The position numbers were made by a program, and so were the translations under genes. This document shows positions 45,101-52,396 of a DNA stretch of 64,000 nt, in pieces. Under the pieces are notes generated by a model. That model saw only the letters and a list, made by a program, of their open reading frames with translations. It was not told the DNA's origin and ran no database searches. This DNA is from an uncultured Roseburia sp. (lineage in GTDB: Bacteria; Bacillota; Clostridia; Lachnospirales; Lachnospiraceae): the NCBI GenBank assembly GCA_900539115.1, contig UQAQ01000008.1, positions 1 to 64,000 of the forward strand. The letters are read 5' to 3'. How positions within the stretch are numbered: the stretch's first letter is position 1; the number at the start of each line of letters is the position of its first letter.

Positions 45101-45632
45101 AGAACGTGTACCGCGTGTCAAGGATAATGAGACGGCAGTAATCGGTGGAATTATTGAGAATAAAGTTGTTAAAACAACGAAAACAAACAATATGATGGCA
45201 TTTATCACGATCGAAGATCTTCTCGGAACGGTGGAAGTGATCATCTTTCCACGTGATTACGAGAATTACCGCCCGCTTTTGGAAAATGACCGGAAGGTGT
45301 TTGTCAAAGGGCGTGTTACGGTGGAAGAGGACAAACCGGCGAAAATGATCTGTCAGAAGATTGTGCCATTTGACGAGGTTCCGAATCAGCTCTGGATCCA
45401 GTTTACGGACAAGCAGAGTTATCTTGCGGCGGAGCAGTCATTGTTTGATTCTTTGGCAAAATACGATGGTCAGGATAAGGTCATTGTCTATCTGTCCACA
45501 GAACGTGCAAAAAAGCAGCTTCCAAACAGTCGTATGACAAAAGTCTGTCCGGAATTGCTTGACGAACTTTATAAAAAATTTACAAAAGAAAATGTCAAAG
45601 TAGTACAAATGAGTATTGAAAAAGTTTTGTAA
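42159..45632 (+). CDS. dnaE: DNA polymerase III alpha subunit DnaE
   Basis: The 1157 residues show the DnaE order: PHP domain (HLHVHTEYSLLDGA at the start), polymerase palm with PDIDIDFC, the VGPGRGSAAGS stretch, helix-hairpin-helix region and an OB domain (AVIGGIIENKVVKTTKTNN, EVIIFPRDYENY). Firmicutes use PolC as main replicase and DnaE for primer extension and lagging-strand start. A PolC gene is not in this window. GGAGGG lies before ATG. Length and motifs complete. Confidence 0.97.
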   Translation: MSKVPFTHLHVHTEYSLLDGASKIDELVARTKELGMDSIAITDHGVMYGVVDFYRAALKAGIKPIIGCEVYVAPGSRFDREIGQGEDRYNHLVLLAENDKGYHNLMKIVSRGFTEGFYYKPRVDYEVLERYHEGIIALSACLAGAVATRLVKGLYEEAKEEALRLQKIFGKGNFFLELQDHGLQPQQIVNQGLLRMHDETGIDLVATNDLHYIYDTDQEAHDILLCIQTGKKVTDENRMRYDGGQYYLKSPEEMAELFPYAPEAITNTHKIAERCHVTIEFGHYKLPHFQVPEGYTSESYLRKLCQEGLERKYHDSEYDKQMLQDRLDYELDTISSMGFVDYFLIVWDFIKYAKDHGIPVGPGRGSAAGSIVAYTLQITDIVDPIKYNLIFERFLNKERVTMPDIDIDFCVERRQEVIDYVTEKYGKEKVVQIVTFGTMAARMVIRDVGRVLDLPYALVDSVAKAVPMELGITIQKGLEMNPELKKMYEMDEDIKKLLDMSMRLEGLPRHTSIHAAGVVISPEEVDEFVPLSRAADGTITTQYTMVTLEELGLLKMDFLGLRNLTVIKNATEGKLSLQDINYDDPNVYEMISAGKTEGVFQLESEGMKNFMKELKPECLEDIIAGISLYRPGPMDFIPKYIAGKNDRHNIVYDCPQLEPILKNTYGCIVYQEQVMQIVRDLAGYSYGQSDNVRRAMSKKKAKEMERNRNIFIYGDESENIEGCIKRGISEETASKIYADMTDFAKYAFNKSHAAAYAVVSYQTAYLKYYYPKEFMAALLTSVMDNTGKITEYTMSCRQMGIEILPPDINEGEANFTPTEKGIRYGLAAIKSVGRPVIEEIVTERRAAGPYASLKDLCSRLSGKSMNKRTLESFIKAGALDCLEGTRKQKMSAYASILEGISHEKKATMTGQLSLFDFASDEDKEELETKFPDVGEYDKEMILVFEKEVLGLYISGHPLEDYVDVMKRNITRQTIDFAIADGERVPRVKDNETAVIGGIIENKVVKTTKTNNMMAFITIEDLLGTVEVIIFPRDYENYRPLLENDRKVFVKGRVTVEEDKPAKMICQKIVPFDEVPNQLWIQFTDKQSYLAAEQSLFDSLAKYDGQDKVIVYLSTERAKKQLPNSRMTKVCPELLDELYKKFTKENVKVVQMSIEKVL

Positions 45633-45644
45633 ATATCGTACAAT
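45616..45644 (+). promoter_or_regulatory. Promoter of pfkA inside the dnaE 3' end
   Basis: TTGAAA (45616-45621) and TACAAT (45639-45644), spacer 17, overlapping the end of dnaE. Confidence 0.65.
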
Positions 45645-45669
45645 GGAAGAGGATTGGAGGTAAACAGTA

Positions 45670-46647
45670 ATGTCAGAAAAAGCAGTGAAAACGATAGGAG
45701 TATTGACAAGTGGTGGGGATGCACCGGGGATGAATGCAGCGATTCGTGCTGTCGTTCGATCGGGATTATCAAGTGGACTGAAAGTAAAAGGTATTCGCCG
45801 CGGATATGCGGGCTTATTAGAAGAAGATATTGTAGATATGGATACAATGAGTGTATCTGATATTGTACAAAAAGGAGGAACCATCCTTTACACTTCCCGT
45901 TGCCCGGAGATGGTAACACCGGAAGGCCAGAAAAAGGCAGCAGATATCTGCCGTAAACATGGCATCGATGGTATCGTAGTTATCGGAGGAGACGGTTCTT
46001 TCCGCGGAGCGCAGAAACTTTCTGCCAACGGAATCAACACGATCGGTGTTCCGGGAACAATCGATCTTGACATCTCTTGTACAGAATATACGATCGGTTT
46101 TGACACCGCCTGCAACACGGCGATGGAAGCAATCGACAAAGTACGTGATACATCCGCATCCCACGAGCGATGCAGTATCATTGAAGTAATGGGACGTACT
46201 GCCGGCCATATCGCATTGTGGTGTGGTATCAGTAATGGTTCTGAATATATTACAATTCCGGAACGCTATGACAATGATGAGCAGAAGATTATCGAGAAAA
46301 TCCGTGCAAAACGCCGTATCGGTAAAAAGCATCATATCATTGTAAACGCCGAAGGGGTTGGAAATTCTTACCAGATGGCAAAAGATATCGAGGAGGCAAC
46401 CGGAATCGAAACACGTGCAACTGTTATCGGTCATATCCAGCGTGGTGGTAACCCATCCTGCCGTGACCGTGTCTATGCATCTTCCATGGGCGCGATGGCT
46501 GTTGATCTTTTGATCGCCGGCAAGACAAATCGTGTCGTAGCATATCGTTCCGGTAAATTCTGTGATTTTGATATCGACGAAGCACTGGCAATGACAAAAG
46601 ACATTGATGAGCATCTTTACAGTTTGACGATGCGTTTGTCACGATAG
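45670..46647 (+). CDS. pfkA: ATP-dependent 6-phosphofructokinase
   Basis: The 325 residues hold TSGGDAPGMNAAIR (ATP site), GGDGSFRGA, PGTIDLDISCTEYTIGFDTA (catalytic Asp region), EVMGRTAGHIAL and the effector-site GHIQRGGNPSCRDR. It makes fructose-1,6-bisphosphate, the signal read by HprK. The TIDND of the textbook enzyme is TIDLD here, a variation I believe is usual in this family of Clostridia. A strong terminator follows. Confidence 0.96.
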   Translation: MSEKAVKTIGVLTSGGDAPGMNAAIRAVVRSGLSSGLKVKGIRRGYAGLLEEDIVDMDTMSVSDIVQKGGTILYTSRCPEMVTPEGQKKAADICRKHGIDGIVVIGGDGSFRGAQKLSANGINTIGVPGTIDLDISCTEYTIGFDTACNTAMEAIDKVRDTSASHERCSIIEVMGRTAGHIALWCGISNGSEYITIPERYDNDEQKIIEKIRAKRRIGKKHHIIVNAEGVGNSYQMAKDIEEATGIETRATVIGHIQRGGNPSCRDRVYASSMGAMAVDLLIAGKTNRVVAYRSGKFCDFDIDEALAMTKDIDEHLYSLTMRLSR

Positions 46648-46711
46648 ACAATACATTTGATTTTATGATTGTTTACAGAGCTCTTTTCGGAGAATCCTGT
46701 TTTCGTATAAA

Positions 46712-46740
46712 AAATAGCACCCAAAAGGGTGCTATTTGTT
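46712..46740. terminator. Bidirectional terminator between pfkA and the acidic protein gene
   Basis: AAATAGCACCC and GGGTGCTATTT form a perfect 11-pair stem around AAAA. T-rich sequence lies on both sides, so it can serve both convergent genes. Confidence 0.92.
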
Positions 46741-46757
46741 TTGCGTTAGTTTAAATT

Positions 46758-47051
46758 TTACTCTTCTGAAGTTTCAGTAGTGTTTTCTTCAACAGTTTCC
46801 TCTGCGGCTTCGTCGTCGCTTTTCTCCGGCATGTTTATGGTAACATAATCTCTTTCGTCATTTGGTGTTTCCGGGAAGTCGTCAGAATCCTCAGAGTCTT
46901 CATCCTCCCCGTAAAGATCATTATCGAAATCATCGTCATCATAATCATCTACGTAGTCCTTCATCAGGATGTTTTTCAGAAAATACAAAGCGGCTCCGAT
47001 GGTAGCAAGCGTTGCAACTACTCCCAGGAGAAATTTAAAAAACTTTTTCAT
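46758..47051 (-). CDS. Small membrane protein with long acidic tail
   Basis: The 97 residues have one N-terminal membrane helix (about 5-24, KFLLGVVATLATIGAALYFL), followed by a tail in which Asp and Glu make up close to half the residues (DDYDDDDFDNDLYGEDEDSE). The start ATG is 47051, preceded by AAAGGA; the longer upstream reading lacks a site. No family is recognised. The acidic tail could bind cations or basic proteins. It is divergent from a gene encoding a very basic protein. Confidence 0.75.
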   Translation of the reverse strand: MKKFFKFLLGVVATLATIGAALYFLKNILMKDYVDDYDDDDFDNDLYGEDEDSEDSDDFPETPNDERDYVTINMPEKSDDEAAEETVEENTTETSEE

Positions 47052-47254
47052 AATCACATCGTCCTTTCTGTCCGCATGCTTAGTGTGGCATTTACGGAAA
47101 TATATATACATATTTTACGGGAAAATAAAGAAAAAGTAAAGGGGTTTTTATACAAAAGTGTGAAAAGAAATAAAATAAATATATATTTTTTGTGAAAAAT
47201 AATTGTTGTAATATGAAAGAAGATGTTGTATTATAATAAATATATAGGGGATTT

Positions 47255-47296
47255 TGTGATGTGAATTATGCAATAAATACAAAATTTATCATCACA
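47255..47296 (+). promoter_or_regulatory. Dyad in the leader of the basic repeat protein gene
   Basis: TGTGATG (47255-47261) and CATCACA (47290-47296) pair perfectly, with an inner ATAAAT/ATTTAT pairing. It lies between a TATAAT box (47232-47237) and the start codon, so it may be a leader hairpin or operator. Confidence 0.5.
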
Positions 47297-47338
47297 GATA
47301 ATTTCTAAATATATACAAATTGAATGGAGGATTCTGTT

Positions 47339-47803
47339 ATGGCAGCAAAAGCAAATTATTCTAAAAAACCAGAAAATAAAAAAATGGTTACAGAGAAAAA
47401 GGAAGTTGTGAAGACGGAGGCTAAACCGGTAGAGACAAAACAGAAAACTGCATCTGCAGAGACATCAGCAGCCAAGACAACAAAGGCAGAAGCAAAGAAA
47501 GCAACAAAATCAGGAGCAAAACGCGGACCAAAACCTGGTGCAAAGCGTGGACCGAAAACAGGAGCAAAACGTGGACCAAAACCGGCATCGGAGCGCACGA
47601 TCGAAATGACAGTGCAGTTTGGTGAAAAAGAAGTTACATACACAGATATGGTAAACCGCATTAAAGCAATGTGGAAAGAGCAGGGCAAACGTGAAGTATC
47701 CATGAAGAGCCTTGAATTGTATGTAAAACCGGAAGAATCCAAAGTGTATTATGTAATTAATTCACAGGATAAAAAACCGGTTACCGGAGAGATTGATTAT
47801 TAA
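47339..47803 (+). CDS. Basic protein with three AT-hook-like repeats (DUF6465-type)
   Basis: The 154 residues divide into a Lys/Ala/Thr-rich disordered arm (1-58), three tandem copies of GAKRGPK plus P or T (59-82), and a folded C-terminal domain (about 85-154; ERTIEMTVQFGEKEVTYTDM, ELYVKPEESKVYYVIN). KRGPKP resembles the minor-groove-binding AT hook. The C-terminal domain matches, from memory, a Lachnospiraceae family named DUF6465. GGAGG precedes the ATG at 8 bases. Could be a nucleoid-associated or surface-polyanion-binding protein; not decided. Confidence 0.75.
   Translation: MAAKANYSKKPENKKMVTEKKEVVKTEAKPVETKQKTASAETSAAKTTKAEAKKATKSGAKRGPKPGAKRGPKTGAKRGPKPASERTIEMTVQFGEKEVTYTDMVNRIKAMWKEQGKREVSMKSLELYVKPEESKVYYVINSQDKKPVTGEIDY
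47513..47584 (+). repeat. Three tandem 24-base coding repeats (GAKRGPK motif)
   Basis: Copies at 47513-47536, 47537-47560 and 47561-47584 encode GAKRGPKP, GAKRGPKT and GAKRGPKP, with silent third-base changes between them, so selection appears to hold the protein sequence. Confidence 0.85.
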
Positions 47804-47817
47804 CTTGCAATGCAGAG

Positions 47818-47848
47818 CAGCCCATCGCAGTCAGCGGTGGGCTGTTTT
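47818..47848 (+). terminator. Rho-independent terminator
   Basis: CAGCCCATCGC pairs with GCGGTGGGCTG (one G-T pair) around AGTCA, then TTTT. Confidence 0.88.
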
Positions 47849-47878
47849 AGGATTCATTCTCTTTATTGATAAAATTTA

Positions 47879-47907
47879 TTGATAGTGTTCTCTAAATGTG
47901 TTATACT
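47879..47907 (+). promoter_or_regulatory. Promoter of the short RNA upstream of the TM1266-hydG genes
   Basis: TTGATA (47879-47884) and TATACT (47902-47907), spacer 17, TG extension. Start expected near 47914. Confidence 0.7.
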
Positions 47908-47913
47908 GTAGAA

Positions 47914-48019
47914 AAGTCGTACTGACATACGAAGGAAATCCTGAGTAGGAAGGCGGTATAGTTCGAAATACATATTCGTGGCACGAAGTGTTGACGGTCG
48001 GCTTTTGTCGATCTTTTTT
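47914..48019 (+). ncRNA. Candidate short structured RNA or leader/attenuator, unrecognised class
   Basis: A promoter at 47879-47907 drives about 105 bases that contain no gene but several short pairings: TCGTA/TACGA (47917-47932), AGGA/TCCT (47933-47942), GTAT/ATAC (47956-47971) and TTCG/CGAA (47975-47987). They end with a terminator (GGTCGGC/GTCGATC around TTTT, then six T at 48014-48019). The hydrogenase-related genes begin 95 bases later. It could be a riboswitch-type attenuator or a free small RNA. It matches none of the riboswitch consensus elements I know. Confidence 0.5.
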
Positions 48020-48027
48020 ATTGCGTT

Positions 48028-48060
48028 GTAACTATTCAGGATCTATGTATGAATAGTTAC
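48028..48060. repeat. Perfect 11-base inverted repeat
   Basis: GTAACTATTCA (48028-48038) and TGAATAGTTAC (48050-48060) around 11 bases. No T tract. It lies between the short RNA and the TM1266-type gene; could be an operator, an antiterminator partner or a small mobile palindrome. Confidence 0.7.
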
Positions 48061-48113
48061 TTGCTTTAAGGGAATTTGCCTGCAAAACGAAAAACACGGA
48101 AAGGAGAACTTGC

Positions 48114-48359
48114 ATGGAGAAACGTGTTGCCGTGATCGGAATTGTAGTAGAAAAAGAAGAATCCGCAGAAACCGTGAATGCGATATTGCATGAATACCGC
48201 GACGTGATCGTCGGAAGAATGGGAATCCCTTACCGGGAACGTGGGCTGTCTGTGATCAGCGTGATTGTTGACGCACCCAATGCAACGATCAGTGCTATTT
48301 CAGGAAAACTTGGTATGACAGACGGAGTAACAAGCAAAGCAATTTATGCAACAAAATGA
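48114..48359 (+). CDS. TM1266-type iron-only hydrogenase system regulator
   Basis: The 81 residues form an ACT-like beta-alpha-beta domain (MEKRVAVIGIVVEKEESAET, ERGLSVISVIVDAP, SGKLGMTDGVTSKAIY). It is of the NikR-C-related family that occurs beside hydrogenase maturation genes. It lacks a DNA-binding part, so it may sense a ligand or act through a partner. AAAGGAGAA precedes the ATG. It is followed immediately by hydG. Confidence 0.88.
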   Translation: MEKRVAVIGIVVEKEESAETVNAILHEYRDVIVGRMGIPYRERGLSVISVIVDAPNATISAISGKLGMTDGVTSKAIYATK

Positions 48360-48378
48360 AGTGGAGGAAAACAAAAAT

Positions 48379-49797
48379 ATGTACAATCCAAAGTCGGGAA
48401 AAGCAACCGAATTTATCGATGACCGGGAGATATTAGATTCCTTGGAATATGCACAAAAAAACAAAAATAATAAAGAAGTAATAGATGCGATATTAGAAAA
48501 GGCATCTGCCATGAAAGGCATCAGCCACAGGGAGGCTGCCGTTTTATTAGAGTGTGAATTAGAAGAAGAAAACAAGAAAATAGAAAAATTGGCGAAAGAA
48601 ATCAAGCAGCGTTTTTATGGTAATCGAATCGTAATGTTTGCTCCGTTGTATCTGTCAAATTACTGTGTCAATGGATGCACCTATTGTCCATATCATCATT
48701 GCAATGAGCATATCCGCAGAAAAAAACTGACACAGGATGAAATCCGAGACGAAGTTATTGCTCTGCAGGATATGGGACACAAGAGACTTGCTATCGAGGC
48801 AGGAGAAGATCCGGTCAATAATCCGATCGAGTACATTTTGGAAAGCATTAAGACCATTTACAGCATCAAACATAAAAATGGTGCAATTCGCCGTGTCAAT
48901 GTAAATATTGCTGCTACAACTGTAGAAAACTATCAGAAATTACATGATGCCGGCATTGGAACGTACATTTTGTTCCAGGAGACTTATAACAAAGAAAGTT
49001 ATGAAAAACTGCATCCAACCGGACCAAAACACAATTACGATTATCATACCGAAGCAATGGACCGCGCGATGGAAGGCGGCATTGATGATGTCGGACTTGG
49101 GGTATTGTTTGGATTGGAAATGTACCGCTATGAACTTGTCGGAATCATTATGCACGCGGAGCACCTGGAAGCGAAATTTGGAGTCGGACCACATACGATC
49201 AGCGTACCGCGAATCTGCCCGGCAGATGATATTGATCCGGGAGAATTTACGAACGCAATTTCCGATGAAATATTTGAAAAAATTGTTGCGGTTATCCGTA
49301 TTGCCGTGCCATACACGGGTATGATCGTGTCGACAAGAGAATCTCAGAAAACACGTGAAAAAGTGCTTGGACTCGGTATTTCACAGATCAGTGGCGGATC
49401 CCGCACAAGTGTCGGCGGATATGTCGAAGAAGAAAAAGAAGAGGACAATTCTGCACAGTTTGATGTCAGTGACCGCAGAACCCTGGATGAAGTTGTCAAC
49501 TGGCTTCTCGAACTGGGATATATCCCGAGTTTCTGTACGGCATGCTACCGCGAAGGAAGAACCGGTGACCGCTTTATGAAACTGCTGAAATCCGGTCAGA
49601 TCGTCAATTGCTGCCAGCCAAATGCACTGATGACATTAAAAGAGTATCTGGAAGATTATGCCAGCGATGACACCAAGCAAAAGGGGGAAAAAGTCATTCA
49701 AAGAGAATTGGAAGTCATTACCAATCCTACGGTAAAAGAAAAGGCAAGAGAATATATCGAAAATATCCACGAAGGCCAGAGAGATTTCCGGTTTTAA
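48379..49797 (+). CDS. hydG: [FeFe] hydrogenase H-cluster radical SAM maturase HydG
   Basis: The 472 residues are a ThiH-like radical SAM enzyme. The first cluster motif is C96, C100, C103 (YCVNGCTYCPYH). The C-terminal CTACYREGRTGDRFM plus NCCQPN carries the second, dangler-iron cluster. HydG cleaves tyrosine to supply CO and CN for the hydrogenase H-cluster. ATG 48379 is preferred, 11 bases after GGAGG; the frame is also open from ATG 48346, overlapping the preceding gene. HydE is 43 kb away, HydF outside the window. Confidence 0.95.
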   Translation: MYNPKSGKATEFIDDREILDSLEYAQKNKNNKEVIDAILEKASAMKGISHREAAVLLECELEEENKKIEKLAKEIKQRFYGNRIVMFAPLYLSNYCVNGCTYCPYHHCNEHIRRKKLTQDEIRDEVIALQDMGHKRLAIEAGEDPVNNPIEYILESIKTIYSIKHKNGAIRRVNVNIAATTVENYQKLHDAGIGTYILFQETYNKESYEKLHPTGPKHNYDYHTEAMDRAMEGGIDDVGLGVLFGLEMYRYELVGIIMHAEHLEAKFGVGPHTISVPRICPADDIDPGEFTNAISDEIFEKIVAVIRIAVPYTGMIVSTRESQKTREKVLGLGISQISGGSRTSVGGYVEEEKEEDNSAQFDVSDRRTLDEVVNWLLELGYIPSFCTACYREGRTGDRFMKLLKSGQIVNCCQPNALMTLKEYLEDYASDDTKQKGEKVIQRELEVITNPTVKEKAREYIENIHEGQRDFRF

Positions 49798-49825
49798 AAT
49801 AAATGCATATGGTCTAATAATTGGC

Positions 49826-49860
49826 GAAACGGGATTTATCATGAGATAACTCCCGTTTCT
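49826..49860. terminator. Hairpin between convergent hydG and KDPG aldolase genes
   Basis: GAAACGGGA-TTTATC and GATAAC-TCCCGTTTC pair over about 14 positions with one mismatch around ATGA. T tracts are poor on both strands, so efficiency is uncertain. Confidence 0.6.
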
Positions 49861-49881
49861 GTCAATTGCAAGACCATAAGT

Positions 49882-50847
49882 TTAGGTATTCAACGTCAAA
49901 TGAACGGCAAATCCGCCGAATTCTCCTTTGATATAAACAAAAGTCATAAAACCGTCTTTGTCGTATTTCGCAGTCGACATATCAAATTCGATGCCGCGCA
50001 GACCAAGATGGTATACAGCACGTTCTACGGAATTACATCCGACAGCGATATGTCCGTGGGTTCCTGCTCCCGGTGCTTTCATTACTTCGATTTTTTTGCC
50101 GCAGAAATACGATACGTCGATATTTTTCTGAGGGAAACCAAACATGGTAGTGAAAGCGTCTGCGGTATCCGCAGCTTCGGCATCATCCGCACAATTGATA
50201 CCGATGTGTTTGACCTTAAAGCCAAGCATATGGTTGACAGCTTCACGTGTAAGAGCAGCGATATTGGTAAATTTATCGGCTGCAAGAAGCGAGGTGTCTA
50301 CCATCCAGCTTCCACCGCATGCGATAATACGGTCAAAGTCAAGGTATTCATTCAGGTTGGAAGAATTGATACCGCCGGTTGGCATAAATTTCATCTCCGT
50401 GTAAGGAGCAGCCATTGCTTTGATCAATTTCAGTCCGCCAATTGCCTCCGCCGGAAATACTTTAACGACATCCAGGCCAAGAGTAGCAGCTTTCTGTACG
50501 TCGCTTGGTGTCGCACAGCCCGGCATTACCGGGATTTTTTTATTGATACAATATTTTACTAATTTTTCATCCATTCCGGGACTGACGATAAATTTGGCAC
50601 CGGCAGCTACAGCGCGGTCTACCTGCTCGGTTGTGATCACGGTGCCGGCTCCGATCACCATATCCGGATATTCTTCTGACATGATTTTGATTGCTTCCTC
50701 AGCGCAATCGGTTCGAAATGTCACTTCCGCACAAGGAAGTCCGCCGGTACAAAGAGCTTTGCCAAGCGGTCTGGCATCCTCGGCATGCTTCAATGCAACT
50801 ACGGGAACAATCCCGATCTTCGAAAGTGTAACTAATACATCGTTCAT
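49882..50847 (-). CDS. eda: KDPG/KHG aldolase fused to a C-terminal VOC (glyoxalase-like) domain
   Basis: The 321 residues hold two domains. Residues 1-208 are a KDPG aldolase with the catalytic Glu41 (AEVTFRTD), Schiff-base Lys129 (VVKVFPAEAIGG) and MPTGGINSSN. It splits KDPG to pyruvate and glyceraldehyde-3-phosphate, the last step of hexuronate breakdown. Residues about 210-321 look like a half VOC domain: VKHIGIN with H214, GTHGHIAVG and a final GGFAVHL strand. Classical Eda ends at about 210 residues, so the fusion is a clade feature. Transcribed alone on the minus strand with an AAGGAGG before ATG. Confidence 0.88.
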   Translation of the reverse strand: MNDVLVTLSKIGIVPVVALKHAEDARPLGKALCTGGLPCAEVTFRTDCAEEAIKIMSEEYPDMVIGAGTVITTEQVDRAVAAGAKFIVSPGMDEKLVKYCINKKIPVMPGCATPSDVQKAATLGLDVVKVFPAEAIGGLKLIKAMAAPYTEMKFMPTGGINSSNLNEYLDFDRIIACGGSWMVDTSLLAADKFTNIAALTREAVNHMLGFKVKHIGINCADDAEAADTADAFTTMFGFPQKNIDVSYFCGKKIEVMKAPGAGTHGHIAVGCNSVERAVYHLGLRGIEFDMSTAKYDKDGFMTFVYIKGEFGGFAVHLTLNT

Positions 50848-50965
50848 TGAAAAACCTCCTTTTCCCTCTAGTATAACCGATTTTGTAAACAGATGTCAAT
50901 GGAGAAAAATTCGTTGCTATTTTCCCACCAAAAGAGTATACTAATAAAAGAGGTTGGTGGTAAAA

Positions 50966-51397
50966 ATGTTTTCGGAAATTTATTATTCTAAAAAGACAGG
51001 AGAACCGGTGCAGGTCGTTGCAAAGTGCAGTATATTGCCGGATGAGATCCCGGGGATCTGTTTTCAGCAAATGAGTGGAGAATTTGCTTGCTATGTCTGG
51101 GATGTGGAACATTTCAAAGCAAATTATCAAAAAGAAAAAGTGCAGATAAAAGAAGAGACAGAGCCAAAGCCAAAGGAAGAAATTTCGGATCTGGTTCGTT
51201 TTCTCGATGCGGATACTTACCGCGAAAAAATGAAAATATTGGAAAGTATGAAAGACGACTTAAATGAGCATATTTTAAATAATATGGCAGTGAGTCTGGA
51301 TCTTTCCCTGGAAGATGGTGTGGACGGATATTCCTTCCTGATGTCCGAACTTAAGATACGAAGCCGTTTTGAGGGCAAGCGAGGAGAGCGATTATGA
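50966..51397 (+). CDS. Small uncharacterised protein upstream of truA
   Basis: The 143 residues show no known domain: a beta-like N-terminal part (FSEIYYSKKTGEPVQVVAKC, GICFQQMSGEFACYVWDVEHF), a Lys/Glu linker (about 55-75) and a helical C-terminal half (about 76-140). It is probably a soluble cytoplasmic protein. The ATG follows AGAGGTTGGTGG. The stop overlaps the truA start (ATGA), so they are translated together; a role with tRNA modification is possible but unproven. Confidence 0.75.
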   Translation: MFSEIYYSKKTGEPVQVVAKCSILPDEIPGICFQQMSGEFACYVWDVEHFKANYQKEKVQIKEETEPKPKEEISDLVRFLDADTYREKMKILESMKDDLNEHILNNMAVSLDLSLEDGVDGYSFLMSELKIRSRFEGKRGERL

Positions 51398-52137
51398 ATT
51401 ACCGAATGCAGATACAATACGATGGTGCGCGGTACCGTGGCTGGCAGAGACAGGCGGCGGCCGGCGACACGATCCAGGGAAAACTGGAAGCGATACTTAC
51501 CAGACGGTTTGGAAGAAATATTGAAATTGACGGTGCAAGCCGTACGGACGCCGGGGTTCACGCATTGGCACAGATTGCCAATTTTCACGTAGCAGACGAT
51601 GAGGCGGTGGAGCCGGAGGAACTTCAAAAATATATCAATCAATATTTGCCGGAAGATATCGCCGTTACCGGTGTAGTGGCGGCGGGTGAGCGGTTTCACA
51701 GCCGGCTTAATGCGACGGGAAAAACCTACGAATATCATTTGATCCCATATGGTACATACGATGTCTTTGCGCGAAAATACGCGTGGCAGATGACGGAACC
51801 GCTTGACATCGAAGCCATGCGGGAAGCAGCGGGACATGTACTTGGAAGTCATGATTTCCGCAGTTTTTGTACCAAGGCAGCAAAGAAAAAATCGACCATC
51901 CGCACAATCCGGCTTTTGGAAATCTATGAGACAAAAAACGAAATTGTTATAGAGATTACCGGCAATGGATTTTTGTACAATATGGTGCGTATCCTCGTCG
52001 GAACTCTTGTGGAAGTCGGCATGGGATTGCGAAAAGCGGATGACATCCCGACGATTTTGGAGAAAAAAGAACGCCGGTATGCAGGCGAGACAGCGCCGGC
52101 ATGCGGACTGTTTTTAAAACAAATTTACTATGAATAA
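51394..52137 (+). CDS. truA: tRNA pseudouridine(38-40) synthase TruA
   Basis: The 247 residues have YDGARYRGWQRQ, the catalytic aspartate in SRTDAGVHALAQ, and GNGFLYNMVRILVGTLVEVG, all diagnostic of TruA. It converts uridines 38-40 of the anticodon arm to pseudouridine. Overlaps the upstream gene by four bases. Confidence 0.96.
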   Translation: MNYRMQIQYDGARYRGWQRQAAAGDTIQGKLEAILTRRFGRNIEIDGASRTDAGVHALAQIANFHVADDEAVEPEELQKYINQYLPEDIAVTGVVAAGERFHSRLNATGKTYEYHLIPYGTYDVFARKYAWQMTEPLDIEAMREAAGHVLGSHDFRSFCTKAAKKKSTIRTIRLLEIYETKNEIVIEITGNGFLYNMVRILVGTLVEVGMGLRKADDIPTILEKKERRYAGETAPACGLFLKQIYYE

Positions 52138-52151
52138 AAGGAAGCGGTCGT

Positions 52152-52382
52152 ATGAGAGAAATGGAATTTAAAATGGAGCGGGAAGGCCTTGTCAAACCGG
52201 GTGAAAAAATCCGGGTGACAGAAGGTGTACTGCCGAGTGCGTATTATTATACTATCATACCGGCGGTTGCCATGTCGGGAAATATCGCATTTTCCGACCG
52301 GCTGAAAAACCGCGAAGGTGTGGTGAAAGATGTAGTTGAAAATGAAAAAGGCTATTATGTGATAGCCGAATTTGATGAATAA
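52152..52382 (+). CDS. Small uncharacterised protein
   Basis: The 76 residues (VKPGEKIRVTEGVLPSAYYY, SDRLKNREGVVKDVVENEKG) look like a compact beta barrel. No family recognised. It sits 15 bases from both truA and the aminopeptidase gene and is probably part of the same transcript. The start is the first ATG after GGAAGCGG. Confidence 0.7.
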   Translation: MREMEFKMEREGLVKPGEKIRVTEGVLPSAYYYTIIPAVAMSGNIAFSDRLKNREGVVKDVVENEKGYYVIAEFDE

Positions 52383-52396
52383 ATGGAGGAATAAAC

